Below, one piece after another: positions 1 to 8,157 of a stretch of 64,000 nucleotides of DNA; position 1 is the stretch's first letter; every line of letters begins with the position of its first letter. The translations under genes were made by a program, and so were the position numbers. The DNA is from Seiridium cupressi (Eukaryota > Ascomycota > Sordariomycetes > Amphisphaeriales > Sporocadaceae). The DNA is taken from NCBI GenBank assembly GCA_036674765.1, contig JARVKI010000021.1, positions 248,001 through 312,000 of the forward strand, read 5' to 3'. Under the pieces are notes generated by a model that was not told the DNA's origin, ran no database searches, and saw nothing but the letters and a program-made list of their open reading frames with translations.

Positions 1-509
1 GAACAAGAAAATTCGACAACTTCATGGCATTCTTCCCTGCAGTAGCTGCTTTCCACTGGAAATTGCCGTTTGTGGCACACCCACGATCCGCGCTGGTTCG
101 TTTTCCATCGACCATCTACGCCCAATCGCACCTGGGGTTGCTGATCCGTGGTCTGAGCCTCGTTCACTTTGGAGACAAATGAAGCATCTGGAGAGGACTT
201 TGTTCCTTGCACATTCAACAGTAGTGGCTCCTATGACGGCGAGCCTCTGACGGTGTCCTTTGCCCCAGAACTCGAATTCGACATACCCGGACGGCTGCGC
301 GCATAGAAACTCTCCATCCTAGGTGCGATGTAGCAGGTTCTACTAAAGACACAATCTGATTGGCGCACAAAACAAGACAAACGTCAGCAACGTTTGCTGG
401 GCTTTGGGGGCTGAATCCTCACAACCCCTACTGGCATTAATTCTATACACTTCTGATGGCACCAGCTTGGCTGTAGGGATCTGTTCGACTAACGTAAAAC
501 TTTTCACAG
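1..509. other. Upstream flank of hrp1-like gene, ends in an intron
   Basis: No coding segment I can support. The last 25 bases look like an intron 3' end: a CTAAC-type branch point near 488-492 followed by a pyrimidine-rich CAG acceptor ending at 509. An upstream exon of the hrp1-like gene is therefore expected, but nothing here resembles the acidic, Asn/Gln-rich N-terminus usual for fungal Hrp1 proteins. That exon may lie left of the window. Confidence 0.4.
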
Positions 510-513
510 AAAA

Positions 514-1859
514 ATGTTCATTGGTGGTCTCAACTGGGAAACGACGGATCGTAAGCTTTGCCCCATCTGAAAATGTCTTTTGTACGCAGTGATTAACTCG
601 TTTAGAATCCTTGCGCGACTATTTCTCTCAGTTCGGCGAAGTCACGGAATGCACCGTCATGCGTGACGGCGCAACAGGCAGATCGCGAGGTTTTGGTTTC
701 CTGACCTTCAAAGATGCCAAGAATGTGAATACCGTCATGGTCAAGGAGCACTACTTGGATGGGAAGATCGTATGTCCTTCTACTCCTCTACATCACATAC
801 TTCTTTAACTAACACTGGATGCAGATCGATCCCAAGAGAGCTATCCCTAGGGACGAGCAAGAAAAGACCAGCAAGATTTTCGTCGGTGGTGTTAGCCAAG
901 ATACAACCGAAGCAGAATTCAAGGATTACTTTGCTCAGTTCGGCCGCGTCGTTGATGCAACACTCATGATGGACAAAGACACTGGCCGGCCGAGGGGCTT
1001 TGGTTTCGTCACCTTCGAGAGCGAAGCCGGAGTTGATAACTGCACCCAACCCGGCCAAGTCCTGTCTATCAACGGCAAACCAATCGAAGTTAAGAAAGCG
1101 CAACCGAGGAATAACATGCAGGAGGAGGAAGCAGCCCGTGGACGTGGCAAGTTCGGCAAGAAAGGTGGATTTGAGGATCAGAACAGCACCCAGAGCCCGA
1201 TGCAGAGTCAGGCGAGCCAAAGCGGCATGACACCACAGGTCATGGCCCAGTATATGCAGAGGATGCAGCAGTACATGGCCATGATGCAGCAGCAGGCCGC
1301 CATGAGTCGCGGCATGGGTATGGGCATGATGAATCCTGCCATGATGCAGCAGATGATGCAGATGCAGATGATGGCCCAAAATGGAGGCCAGGGCATGAAC
1401 CCGGCGATGATGCAACAAATGCAGAACCAGATGAATCAGATGGGTGCTCAGATGGGACAAGCCGGACAGGGCAATGACCAACAGCAAGGCTTCGGTAATC
1501 AACAACAAGGTTTCGGGGGTCGTGGCGGCCGACGTGGTGGCCGTGGTGGCTACCAGGCAGGCGGCTACGGGATGGGCGGCGGAGGTGGTGGCGGAGGGAA
1601 CGTAGCAGCCGTCGGCGGTGATCCGACTTCGTGGGAGGGCATGTATGATGACGTTCCTCAGCCAAACTTCAACCAAGGCGGTCGGGGAGGGTTCAACCGG
1701 GCCAGAGGTGGCGGACACCAAAGTCCTGCGCCGACTGATCCAAATGCCGCACCTCCACCAAATGCCCCGACTGGTCCTAAGAATGCTGGCAGACCCGGTG
1801 CGAACTATCGTGGCGGTGGACGTGGAGGAAACCGTGGGTACCATCCATACCAGCGTTAG
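514..1859 (+). CDS. Hrp1/Nab4-type hnRNP, two RRMs plus RGG tail (5' partial)
   Basis: Shuttling RNA-binding protein related to yeast Hrp1/Nab4, a cleavage factor I subunit that binds UA-rich elements during mRNA 3'-end formation and goes with mRNA to the cytoplasm. Exons 510-550, 606-769 and 825-1859 join in frame; both introns are 55 bp. RRM1 starts at the RNP2 motif MFIGGL and has RNP1 RGFGFLTF. RRM2 has KIFVGGV and RGFGFVTF. Then come a Met/Gln-rich segment (about 1195-1500), a Gly/Arg RGG region, and a C-terminal R-x3-PY signal (RGYHPYQR), the Kap104-type nuclear import signal known for yeast Hrp1. The ATG at 514 lies inside RRM1 just after an apparent acceptor at 509, so the true N-terminus is probably in an upstream exon. 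At least 411 residues. The frame stays open beyond the stop (next entry). Confidence 0.9.
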
Positions 1860-2045
1860 CAGTCGTCTGGACAGGATCCCATGCAGCGGGCCAGACAGCA
1901 TGAAAGTCGTACACTCAAGGCCAAATCTCTTCCAAACGCGTCAGCTGGTCCTAAAAAAAAGAAGAAAAAAGCTAGCGGGCCCGGCACCAGCTATCGCGGC
2001 GGTTCGGGAGGAGGCAGCCATGAATCCTCTCCATACCAACGTTAG
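1860..2045 (+). other. In-frame extension: diverged copy of the Hrp1 C-terminal tail
   Basis: Directly after the TAG at 1857-1859 the same frame continues for 61 sense codons to a second TAG at 2043-2045. The extension has a run of six lysines (about 1953-1970), then a Gly-rich SYRGG segment and the ending SPYQR. This parallels the gene's own ending NYRGG ... HPYQR, including a second H/R-x3-PY signal next to a basic cluster. The stop context is TAG-CAG-TCG, close to the leaky CAR-NBA stop context known from yeast. It could be a readthrough extension, an alternative 3' end made by splicing, or a tandem duplicate cut off by a nonsense change. Confidence 0.6.
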
Positions 2046-2566
2046 AGACCTGGTAGTGCCGCACAGGGCAGACAGCTGTAAACCTGGTGAGACATAGGCA
2101 TGCTACCAACGTATTCTACATACAGCTACCTCAGTAATTCTCACATTTGGGTAGAGCCGTATTACTAATGTAAATGTTCCTTTATAAAATAGTGCTGACT
2201 GAATCTTGTTATCGCGACTTAGCCCTATTTTTATTTGTTCTGATTCATTAAGTGTATCCTGAGGCGCTGTCAGGTTCATCCATCCTACCAATTGCCACTA
2301 TCATCAACACTGGTCGAAACGGTAAAACCTCGAACTTATCACCCAGACAAAAATATGCAGATCTATCAAAACACCCGATGGGCACCCTCTGCAGCCGCTG
2401 GCCCTGACCCTAGATAATCGTGATCCACCTAACAAAGACTCTTGGTCACTCCCTCTTTCGATATAAATCAAGATGTTCTTTTCAGGCCCCGTCATTCACA
2501 GCAGCGTCCCAAGTTGGCCTCGTAGTCTCATATTCCGTCCTATGGCTGAGTGCCCTATAGCGGTAT
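2046..2566. other. Convergent 3' intergenic region
   Basis: Gap between the 3' ends of the hrp1-like gene and the PhyH-family gene. It is AT-richer than the flanking genes, as expected for two 3' UTRs. I see no gene or structured element. Confidence 0.5.
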
Positions 2567-3577
2567 TCAGTCCCTATACAGTTTAGTAAAGCCCTCTGCA
2601 GGCGGTTGCAACCAATTCCTTTCGTCATACGTCGTCCCCTCGCTTTCGATGACGTGGAAGGTATATATGACCCTGCCCTTCTGACTGAGGTTTTTCTCGC
2701 TCTTATGTAGCAGATTACCATGTATCAGCACCAGCGAGCCAGCCTTGACCTCGCCCAGTTTGTAGTCGCCATTTTCAGCATCCGCGTCGCCCTTTAATCT
2801 CTCTCCAAACTCACTATCATTCGGAAACCTTGGCCCATCCGTGTCGATGAATGTTGTGCCCTGGCCTTGACCCGCTCTGACGAATCGCTGTTTGGTGGGT
2901 GCCCACCGGTGACTCCCTGGTAGAAAACTCAAACACCCATTCTCAACTGTGGCGTCCTCCAGCGCGTACCAGAAGCCCACGGCGCTCGGTGGGTTCGTGT
3001 AAAGGAATGTGCTGTCCTGATGCGGCGGCACGGCGCCGCCTATCTCAGGCTGCTTGCAAATCACCATGCTCTGTAGCACTCTCGGATCCTTGAAGCCCAG
3101 CGCCCTGGCTATAGCCGCCGGGTGCGACTCCTTTCGCCCAGCTTCCACCGACCCTCCGGTCGTGGCAGCCCCTAGGAGATCGGGATTTAGTGCCGGGTCG
3201 AGCAGACTTGCGAACGGAGGGCTGAGTGAGTGCAGGTAATGGCCGATCTTATTAATGGCCCGGGCCTTGGGCTTCACCAGCTCGCCGGTCTCGGGCGAGA
3301 AAGCGTCCTCCTCGAAGAAGAAACGGACCTTGTCGCCCGATTCCAGGAAGTAATCGTCACCGACGTGCTCTGATTTCTCTCCCGTGCTGAACTTGGTCAT
3401 AGGGTGATCATCCAGCGAGAAAGAGTCAAGCAATGCGTGTGTCTCGTCAAGGAGAGCCTGTGTAGTCGTTGGCGGCAGCGCATTGGGGAGAATCAGATAG
3501 CCATCGCGCCAGAAAGCCTCGGTTTGCTCAGGTGTGAGACCACCGTAGGGCCCAGACTGCTTGATCGGTTGCGTCAT
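2567..3577 (-). CDS. Phytanoyl-CoA dioxygenase (PhyH) family protein
   Basis: Fe(II)/2-oxoglutarate-dependent oxygenase of the PhyH/PHYHD1 type; substrate unknown. Single exon, 336 residues, close to the family's usual length. The metal-binding facial triad is visible: H186-x-D188 in PPHQDST and distal H291 in LLHKSEKN, with R302 placed to bind 2-oxoglutarate. A conserved PGSH segment lies at about 210-213. There is no signal peptide and no clear peroxisomal targeting signal (it ends LYRD), so a cytosolic location is likely. It is transcribed divergently from ect1 across a 433-bp shared promoter. Confidence 0.88.
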   Translation of the reverse strand: MTQPIKQSGPYGGLTPEQTEAFWRDGYLILPNALPPTTTQALLDETHALLDSFSLDDHPMTKFSTGEKSEHVGDDYFLESGDKVRFFFEEDAFSPETGELVKPKARAINKIGHYLHSLSPPFASLLDPALNPDLLGAATTGGSVEAGRKESHPAAIARALGFKDPRVLQSMVICKQPEIGGAVPPHQDSTFLYTNPPSAVGFWYALEDATVENGCLSFLPGSHRWAPTKQRFVRAGQGQGTTFIDTDGPRFPNDSEFGERLKGDADAENGDYKLGEVKAGSLVLIHGNLLHKSEKNLSQKGRVIYTFHVIESEGTTYDERNWLQPPAEGFTKLYRD

Positions 3578-3793
3578 TGTGTTCTAGGAACATGCGGGAT
3601 GAGATGTATGGAAGTACCAGGTGAACAGAAAGAGAGTGGGAAGCCTTATGCGCTCTATATGTCACCCAACCATAACTGCGGAACTCGCTTGCCTGCCACA
3701 GCCCGTGTATCCCGCCGTATGACGACGGTGCTATTGGAGATTTGGTGGGGTAGTTGCTTGTTCACCAGCAATTTTCCCCCACTGAGGGGTCCT

Positions 3794-3829
3794 GGGACAG
3801 TGCTCCATGTTGCTAGACAGCACTGTCCC
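3794..3829. repeat. 11-bp perfect inverted repeat, 14-nt spacer
   Basis: Left arm gggacagtgct (3794-3804), right arm agcactgtccc (3819-3829), exact reverse complements. Lying in a divergent promoter, it could be a binding site for a dimeric regulator or form a cruciform. Function is inferred only. Confidence 0.7.
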
Positions 3830-3850
3830 GTACACCCCTTTTGAGTCAAG

Positions 3851-3867
3851 TTTGTACAGTGTACAAA
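3851..3867. repeat. 7-bp perfect inverted repeat, 3-nt spacer
   Basis: Arms tttgtac (3851-3857) and gtacaaa (3861-3867) around agt. It lies 21 bp from the longer inverted repeat, on the ect1 side of the divergent promoter. A compact dyad like this fits a transcription factor site; identity unknown. Confidence 0.6.
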
Positions 3868-4010
3868 TGTCTAAGATCTCCTTTCTTAGTCGGTCAAGCC
3901 AAGACAGGACTCTGTTCTCAACCCGGCCACAAGAGCTCCAACAGAACCTTTTTGCAAGATCAATAAGCTTCTGGCTCTCTCCATTTCAATCACCAAATTG
4001 AAGTTGAATC

Positions 4011-5473
4011 ATGTCGTCAGAAAAGGAGGTACTTTCTGGGCCTCCAGCTTCCGAGGTCCTCGAGGACAGGATATGGGTCGATGGCTGCTGGGACTTCTTT
4101 CACCATGGCCACGCCGGCGCCATGCTGCAAGCCCGTCAGCTCGGCACTGAGCTTTATGTCGGCGTACACTCTGACGAATCCATATTGGAGAACAAGGGTC
4201 CGACGGTCATGACGCTGCAGGAACGGTACGAACTTCTCTTTCCAACCAGACGAGGGACGACAGAAAGAAGCCAAATACTGATCTCTGGTGTGAAGACTTG
4301 CTGCCGTCGATGCTTGCCGCTGGGTGACCAGATCAGTAGCGTATGCCCCATATGTAACGCAGCTAGATTTCATCAGCCATTTCGGCTGCAAGTACGTGGT
4401 GCACGGTGACGACATCACGAGTGACAGCAGCGGAGAGGATTGCTACCGTTTCGTAAAGGCTGCCGGAAGGTTCAAGGTCGTTAAGAGGACGCCTAGTATC
4501 TCAACTACCGACCTCGTGGGCCGCATGCTGCTTTGCACGAGGACGCACTTTATCAAGTCACTGGAAAAGACTTTGGCGGGTGAAGAGGGCCATGGCACGG
4601 AAGCTGAGAAGAAGGCTGTTGGAGAAGCTATGTCTGAGCGCATCGGACAGTATGCTACGGACGAGACTGGCAAGACAACCGGCGCTGATGTCTGGTTCTG
4701 GTCGGCTTCACACGCTGCAAAAACACAGGCCACAGAAGAGGAGAAGGGGTCGTTCCGGTCGCATTTGAAGGGCCCTGGTCCCAAACCGGGTCAAAGAGTC
4801 GTCTACGTTGACGGCGGGTTTGACCTCTTCTCCAGCGGCCACATCGAATTCCTTAGGCTGGTGGTTGAGACGGAGGAAAAGCTGGCCAGGCAAGATGGTT
4901 GGTATGATCAGCAAGCAATTGATGAACGCAAAGGAAAAGGTGGCGATTATGGCCCTGTCTTCGTCGTTGCTGGTGTCCACGACGACGAGGTCATCAATCA
5001 CTGGAAAGGGGTCAACTACCCTATCATGAACATCTTCGAACGAGGACTTTGTGTACTGCAGTGCCGAGTAAGTGCTAGCCCGCTTATAGGATTCTTTCAA
5101 GCTAACAATTACCAAGTATGTCAATGCAGTTGTCTTTGGTGCTCCGTTCTCACCTACAAAATCCTACTTGACAACCTTGCCGTGGGGAACTCCCGATGCT
5201 GTCTACCACGGCCCAACTTCATTCATGCCGCTCTCATACGATCCCTACACAGCACCTAAAGAGATGGGAATCTTCCAAAAGATCTCCAGCCACGTATTTG
5301 GAGAAGTCAACGCTGGCACTATCGTGCAACGTATCATGAAGAGCAGAGACCTCTATGAGGAAAGACAGAGAAAGAAGGGTGTGAAGGCCAGCATCGAAGC
5401 TGCAGCCAGGCAAAGGGAGATGCTGGAAGAGGAACAGCAGCTCAAAGAGGATGAGAGAGCCCTTTCCGGTTGA
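4011..5473 (+). CDS. ect1: Ethanolamine-phosphate cytidylyltransferase (ECT1/PCYT2)
   Basis: Makes CDP-ethanolamine from CTP and phosphoethanolamine in the Kennedy pathway to phosphatidylethanolamine. Exons 4011-4225, 4296-5067 and 5117-5473 join in frame to 447 residues. Introns are 70 bp (branch point near 4276-4283) and 49 bp (branch gctaac at 5101). Two tandem cytidylyltransferase folds are seen, as expected for the family. The N-terminal one has a full HxGH (H31-H34); the C-terminal one has the degenerate SSGH in FDLFSSGHIEF. The first intron splits the ER codon pair before LAAVDACRW, the second precedes YVNAVVFGAPFSPTK. The tail (last 35 residues) is charged and helical. Soluble and cytosolic; no membrane segment. 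Confidence 0.93.
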
Positions 5474-6143
5474 GTGCAAAAAATTGACCTTTTTAATTTG
5501 GCGCTTTGGAGCACGGGAAAGAGCGGCATGATACCTTCAACAGGCGCACTTGCGTAGCAGAAAACCACATTAGGCCAGGGCTCATCAACTTGCATTGACT
5601 AATATTGGTGTCATAAGGCAGTATAATTCTTTTACAACACACAACGTTCAGTGCTGCGAAAATCGATACCACCATGGAGTGATGTCGGCGTTTATCGTGC
5701 AGACATGCCAGCCGTTCCTAGCCAGACAATTCCATCGCCTTGGGGAATATACCTTCAGCCTGTTAAATAACATACTGACACCGTGACCCCCGTTTTAAGA
5801 TAGAGGAATAATTGGTGCGATAGACAACCAATCCGAAATCATCTTTTCAGAACAAAAGGGACAGAAGAACCCGATATCTCACTCCAGGGAGATAAAAGAT
5901 AGAGAGCACTGCGACCTCCAGTGGATAGCGCTAATAGGACTCGAACCTAACACAATACTTATTTATCATTTCCGTTACAAGTAGGTACCGATGCCATCTC
6001 ATGGGGTCTGGCCTGTAATAACCTTAAGTTATGCTTTCGCTTTCTACCCTAAGCAGGCCGATAAACTAAAACCAAACTAAACGAGAAGAACCCGACATCT
6101 GCAAATGACAAGACATCAACAAAGCGATCCAAAAAATAAACCG
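5474..6143. other. Intergenic, tRNA-gene 3' flank
   Basis: No protein gene. It is AT-rich and holds one Pol III promoter-like pair of boxes (5937-5992, minus strand; separate entry) downstream of tRNA-Thr. Confidence 0.4.
5937..5992 (-). promoter_or_regulatory. Pol III B-box-like and A-box-like pair, possible tRNA relic
   Basis: On the minus strand 5947-5937 reads GGTTCGAGTCC, a perfect match to the Pol III B box (GGTTCGANTCC). About 35 bases upstream, TGGCATCGGTACC (5992-5980) loosely fits an A box. I could not fold a full cloverleaf: the 3' acceptor-like bases have no 5' partner. It may be a decayed tRNA or tRNA-derived element on the same strand as tRNA-Thr, 200 bp away. Confidence 0.3.
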
Positions 6144-6215
6144 TGCCTCATACTGGAGTCGAACCAATTGCCTCCTCATTACTAGTGAGGCGCTCTACCG
6201 GTGAGCCAATGAGGC
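6144..6215 (-). tRNA. tRNA-Thr(AGT)
   Basis: A full cloverleaf is visible in 72 bases with no intron. Acceptor stem GCCTCAT/ATGAGGC with discriminator A. D stem GCTC/GAGC. Anticodon stem CCTCA/TGAGG around loop CTAGTAA, so the anticodon is AGT (6181-6183) and reads ACN threonine codons after A34-to-inosine editing. T stem ATTGG/CCAGT around TTCGACT, which also supplies the internal B box. All stems pair apart from one T-G wobble in the T stem. Confidence 0.95.
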
Positions 6216-6975
6216 GCTGTTGATATTCAATTCCGTACGACAGTTTTTCACAACGATGTTAACGACATCGTGGTTGGTGACGATAGCTTCATATCTGTAT
6301 GCCCAGGTAGGCCTCTGAGGCTTTACGTAACCCTTAGTGTCGTGTGGAGACCGTGTTCCATTGCTACAGTGCCAAGCTATTGATCGATAGTTTGACACAA
6401 ATGAAGTAGTAAGTGTTTCCCCTCGTATCAATGGGGCTGATGATTCTGGGGAAACTTGACTTCCCAAGGGGTGGCATCTTCGCGCTCGGAGACCTTCAAT
6501 TTGTAAGATCTAGAAAATCTTGTTGGCTTGCAAAGTCAAGGTCGCTGGGTTTCTATTTCCTCTGCAAACTCAATGGCCTTTTCTGAGCATACACTTTCGT
6601 AATATAAAGGACAAAGTTAATTATATATAAGAAAAGATGGCGAACAAGGTTTAATAAAGAATTGTCAGGTTTTCTTACTCCAAATATGGAGAACGTGTAA
6701 TTATGTCTAAATTCGATTTTTATATATTTCAGGTTCCAGTAGTACATAACTTTACTAGAAGAGTTGTTAGGGTGGCCAACTAATGGAATTGTTACGAGTA
6801 GCAGCATAGATCGTATGCAGTCAGTAGGACGGTATGGTGGTCATCGGGTTGTCTTGTCCAGTATACTTAAAGAAGCCAGAGCATCAGAGAATAGATGATG
6901 TACATCAGCCGTTTGCAATTTACTTAATGTTATTCAGATTATTGCACACTTTTTCTACCCGCCCTTGTTTGCGCA
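6216..6975. other. AT-rich intergenic region
   Basis: No gene recognised. The stretch 6580-6790 is notably AT-rich. It lies between tRNA-Thr and the 3' end of the membrane protein gene. Confidence 0.4.
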
Positions 6976-8157
6976 CTATACAGTGCTACCACCTGAGATG
7001 CCAGTGTCGCAGACCCAGCACGTGCATGATCTGCTGTGTTGATATCCGGGAATGGTAATGACCATTGTAACAGCCGCAACAATGTAGGATCCAATGGCGA
7101 AACCACCTGATACGTCACTGTAGGCAAGTGAATACCACGTCGCCACCGACGCGCTGAGCACAATACCCAGAAATGCTATCATACCAAATATGTGGCAAGG
7201 TCGAAACTTATAAAACGTATTTGAAGTGATCGGAGTGCGAACGACTTCCGTCAGCAGTGGACCGACTGCTCCGTGGGTATCAATCTCGTTGGACTCATAC
7301 ATTGGTCCAGCCCATCTTTTCTCTGAATTTCCCTTATATGCTTCTTTGGGAATTTCCAGTGGAGGTGTATTTGTGATTGCGGTCTCGTCATATTTGAGGG
7401 TGGAAGCTGTCGCAAAGGAACCATATTGGAGATTTCTTAACAGTTGTTCATATCGGTTATCGATGTGTGCCTGCATCTCGGAAAATTTTCTCAATTTAGA
7501 CTCAAATTCGACCTGAAAACCGCTAACACGAATGCTCCGAATACTATCCATAAAATTGCCAGTAGCTTTTTCAAATGGCACGGCTTGGTCACGTTCATCT
7601 TGGCGCTCGTGGCTAGAAACCAAGCTTCCACAGTCGGTGTTTCGAGCCGCCTTATCGATCAGGCACGCATGTGTTTCAGTATTTTCTCTTTGAATACGAA
7701 TAACAGATTGAGAATCCGGATGTGGACATTCCTCCGATAGATCTGTAACACCATTCATGCGGTGCACCTGGCGTCCGGTAAAGCGCCGTTGATGTCCTAT
7801 CATATACTTGAGAGATGTGAGTCTATGCAACCAATTGTCAATTACCGATAAGTGCTTACCTGCGATATAGACTCAATATTCGTAATATTCTGCTCCAGCC
7901 TTTCTGGTCCAGGGCTTGGTATAGTATAACATAAGCTGACTTGGTGACCGATACTGCCAAATGATGCAAATATCTCCGGGTTCATCTTATCATGATCTGT
8001 CGTAAGCGACATGAACCCCACAACAAGGGCTCGAATGCTTTTAGAAGTTTGGATTTATCTCAAGACATTCAATGGAAAATGTGATTGTCTCGCGTCTATA
8101 ATCTTGAAAGGCTAACGATATATTGGTGCGACCTTGCTTTCCGAAGGCAAAAGCCAT
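6976..8157 (-). CDS. Hypothetical two-helix membrane protein, frameshifted N-terminus
   Basis: Not recognised by function. Exon 7806-6976 follows a 53-bp intron (7859-7807) and an upstream exon ending at 7860. From the ATG at 8012 this gives 327 residues. A coiled-coil-prone middle precedes two predicted membrane helices near the C-terminus (the IFGMIAFLGIVLSASVATW and IGSYIVAAVTMVITIPG segments). The layout recalls fungal proteins with a PigL/STAND-type N-terminal domain, but I cannot confirm this. Another in-frame start at 8157 opens MAFAFGKQGRTN, runs 38 codons and stops at TAA 8043-8041. The coding-like reading then resumes one base out of frame as SKSIRALVVGFMSL. Either the gene starts at 8012 or one base is missing or extra near 8040. 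Confidence 0.5.

Larger units (their letters stand above)
3578..4010. promoter_or_regulatory. Divergent promoter between PhyH-family gene and ect1
   Basis: The start codons of two oppositely oriented genes are 433 bp apart, so both promoters lie here. Two perfect inverted repeats sit within 75 bp of each other (3794-3829 and 3851-3867), nearer to ect1. The 100 bp before ect1 are pyrimidine-rich, as is common for fungal core promoters. No canonical TATA box stands out. Confidence 0.6.

Noticed and set aside
780..1901. 373-codon open reading antisense to the hrp1-like gene
   Set aside because: His/Leu-rich composition is the expected reverse of the Met/Gln- and Gly-rich sense strand; no domain, and the sense gene is clear.
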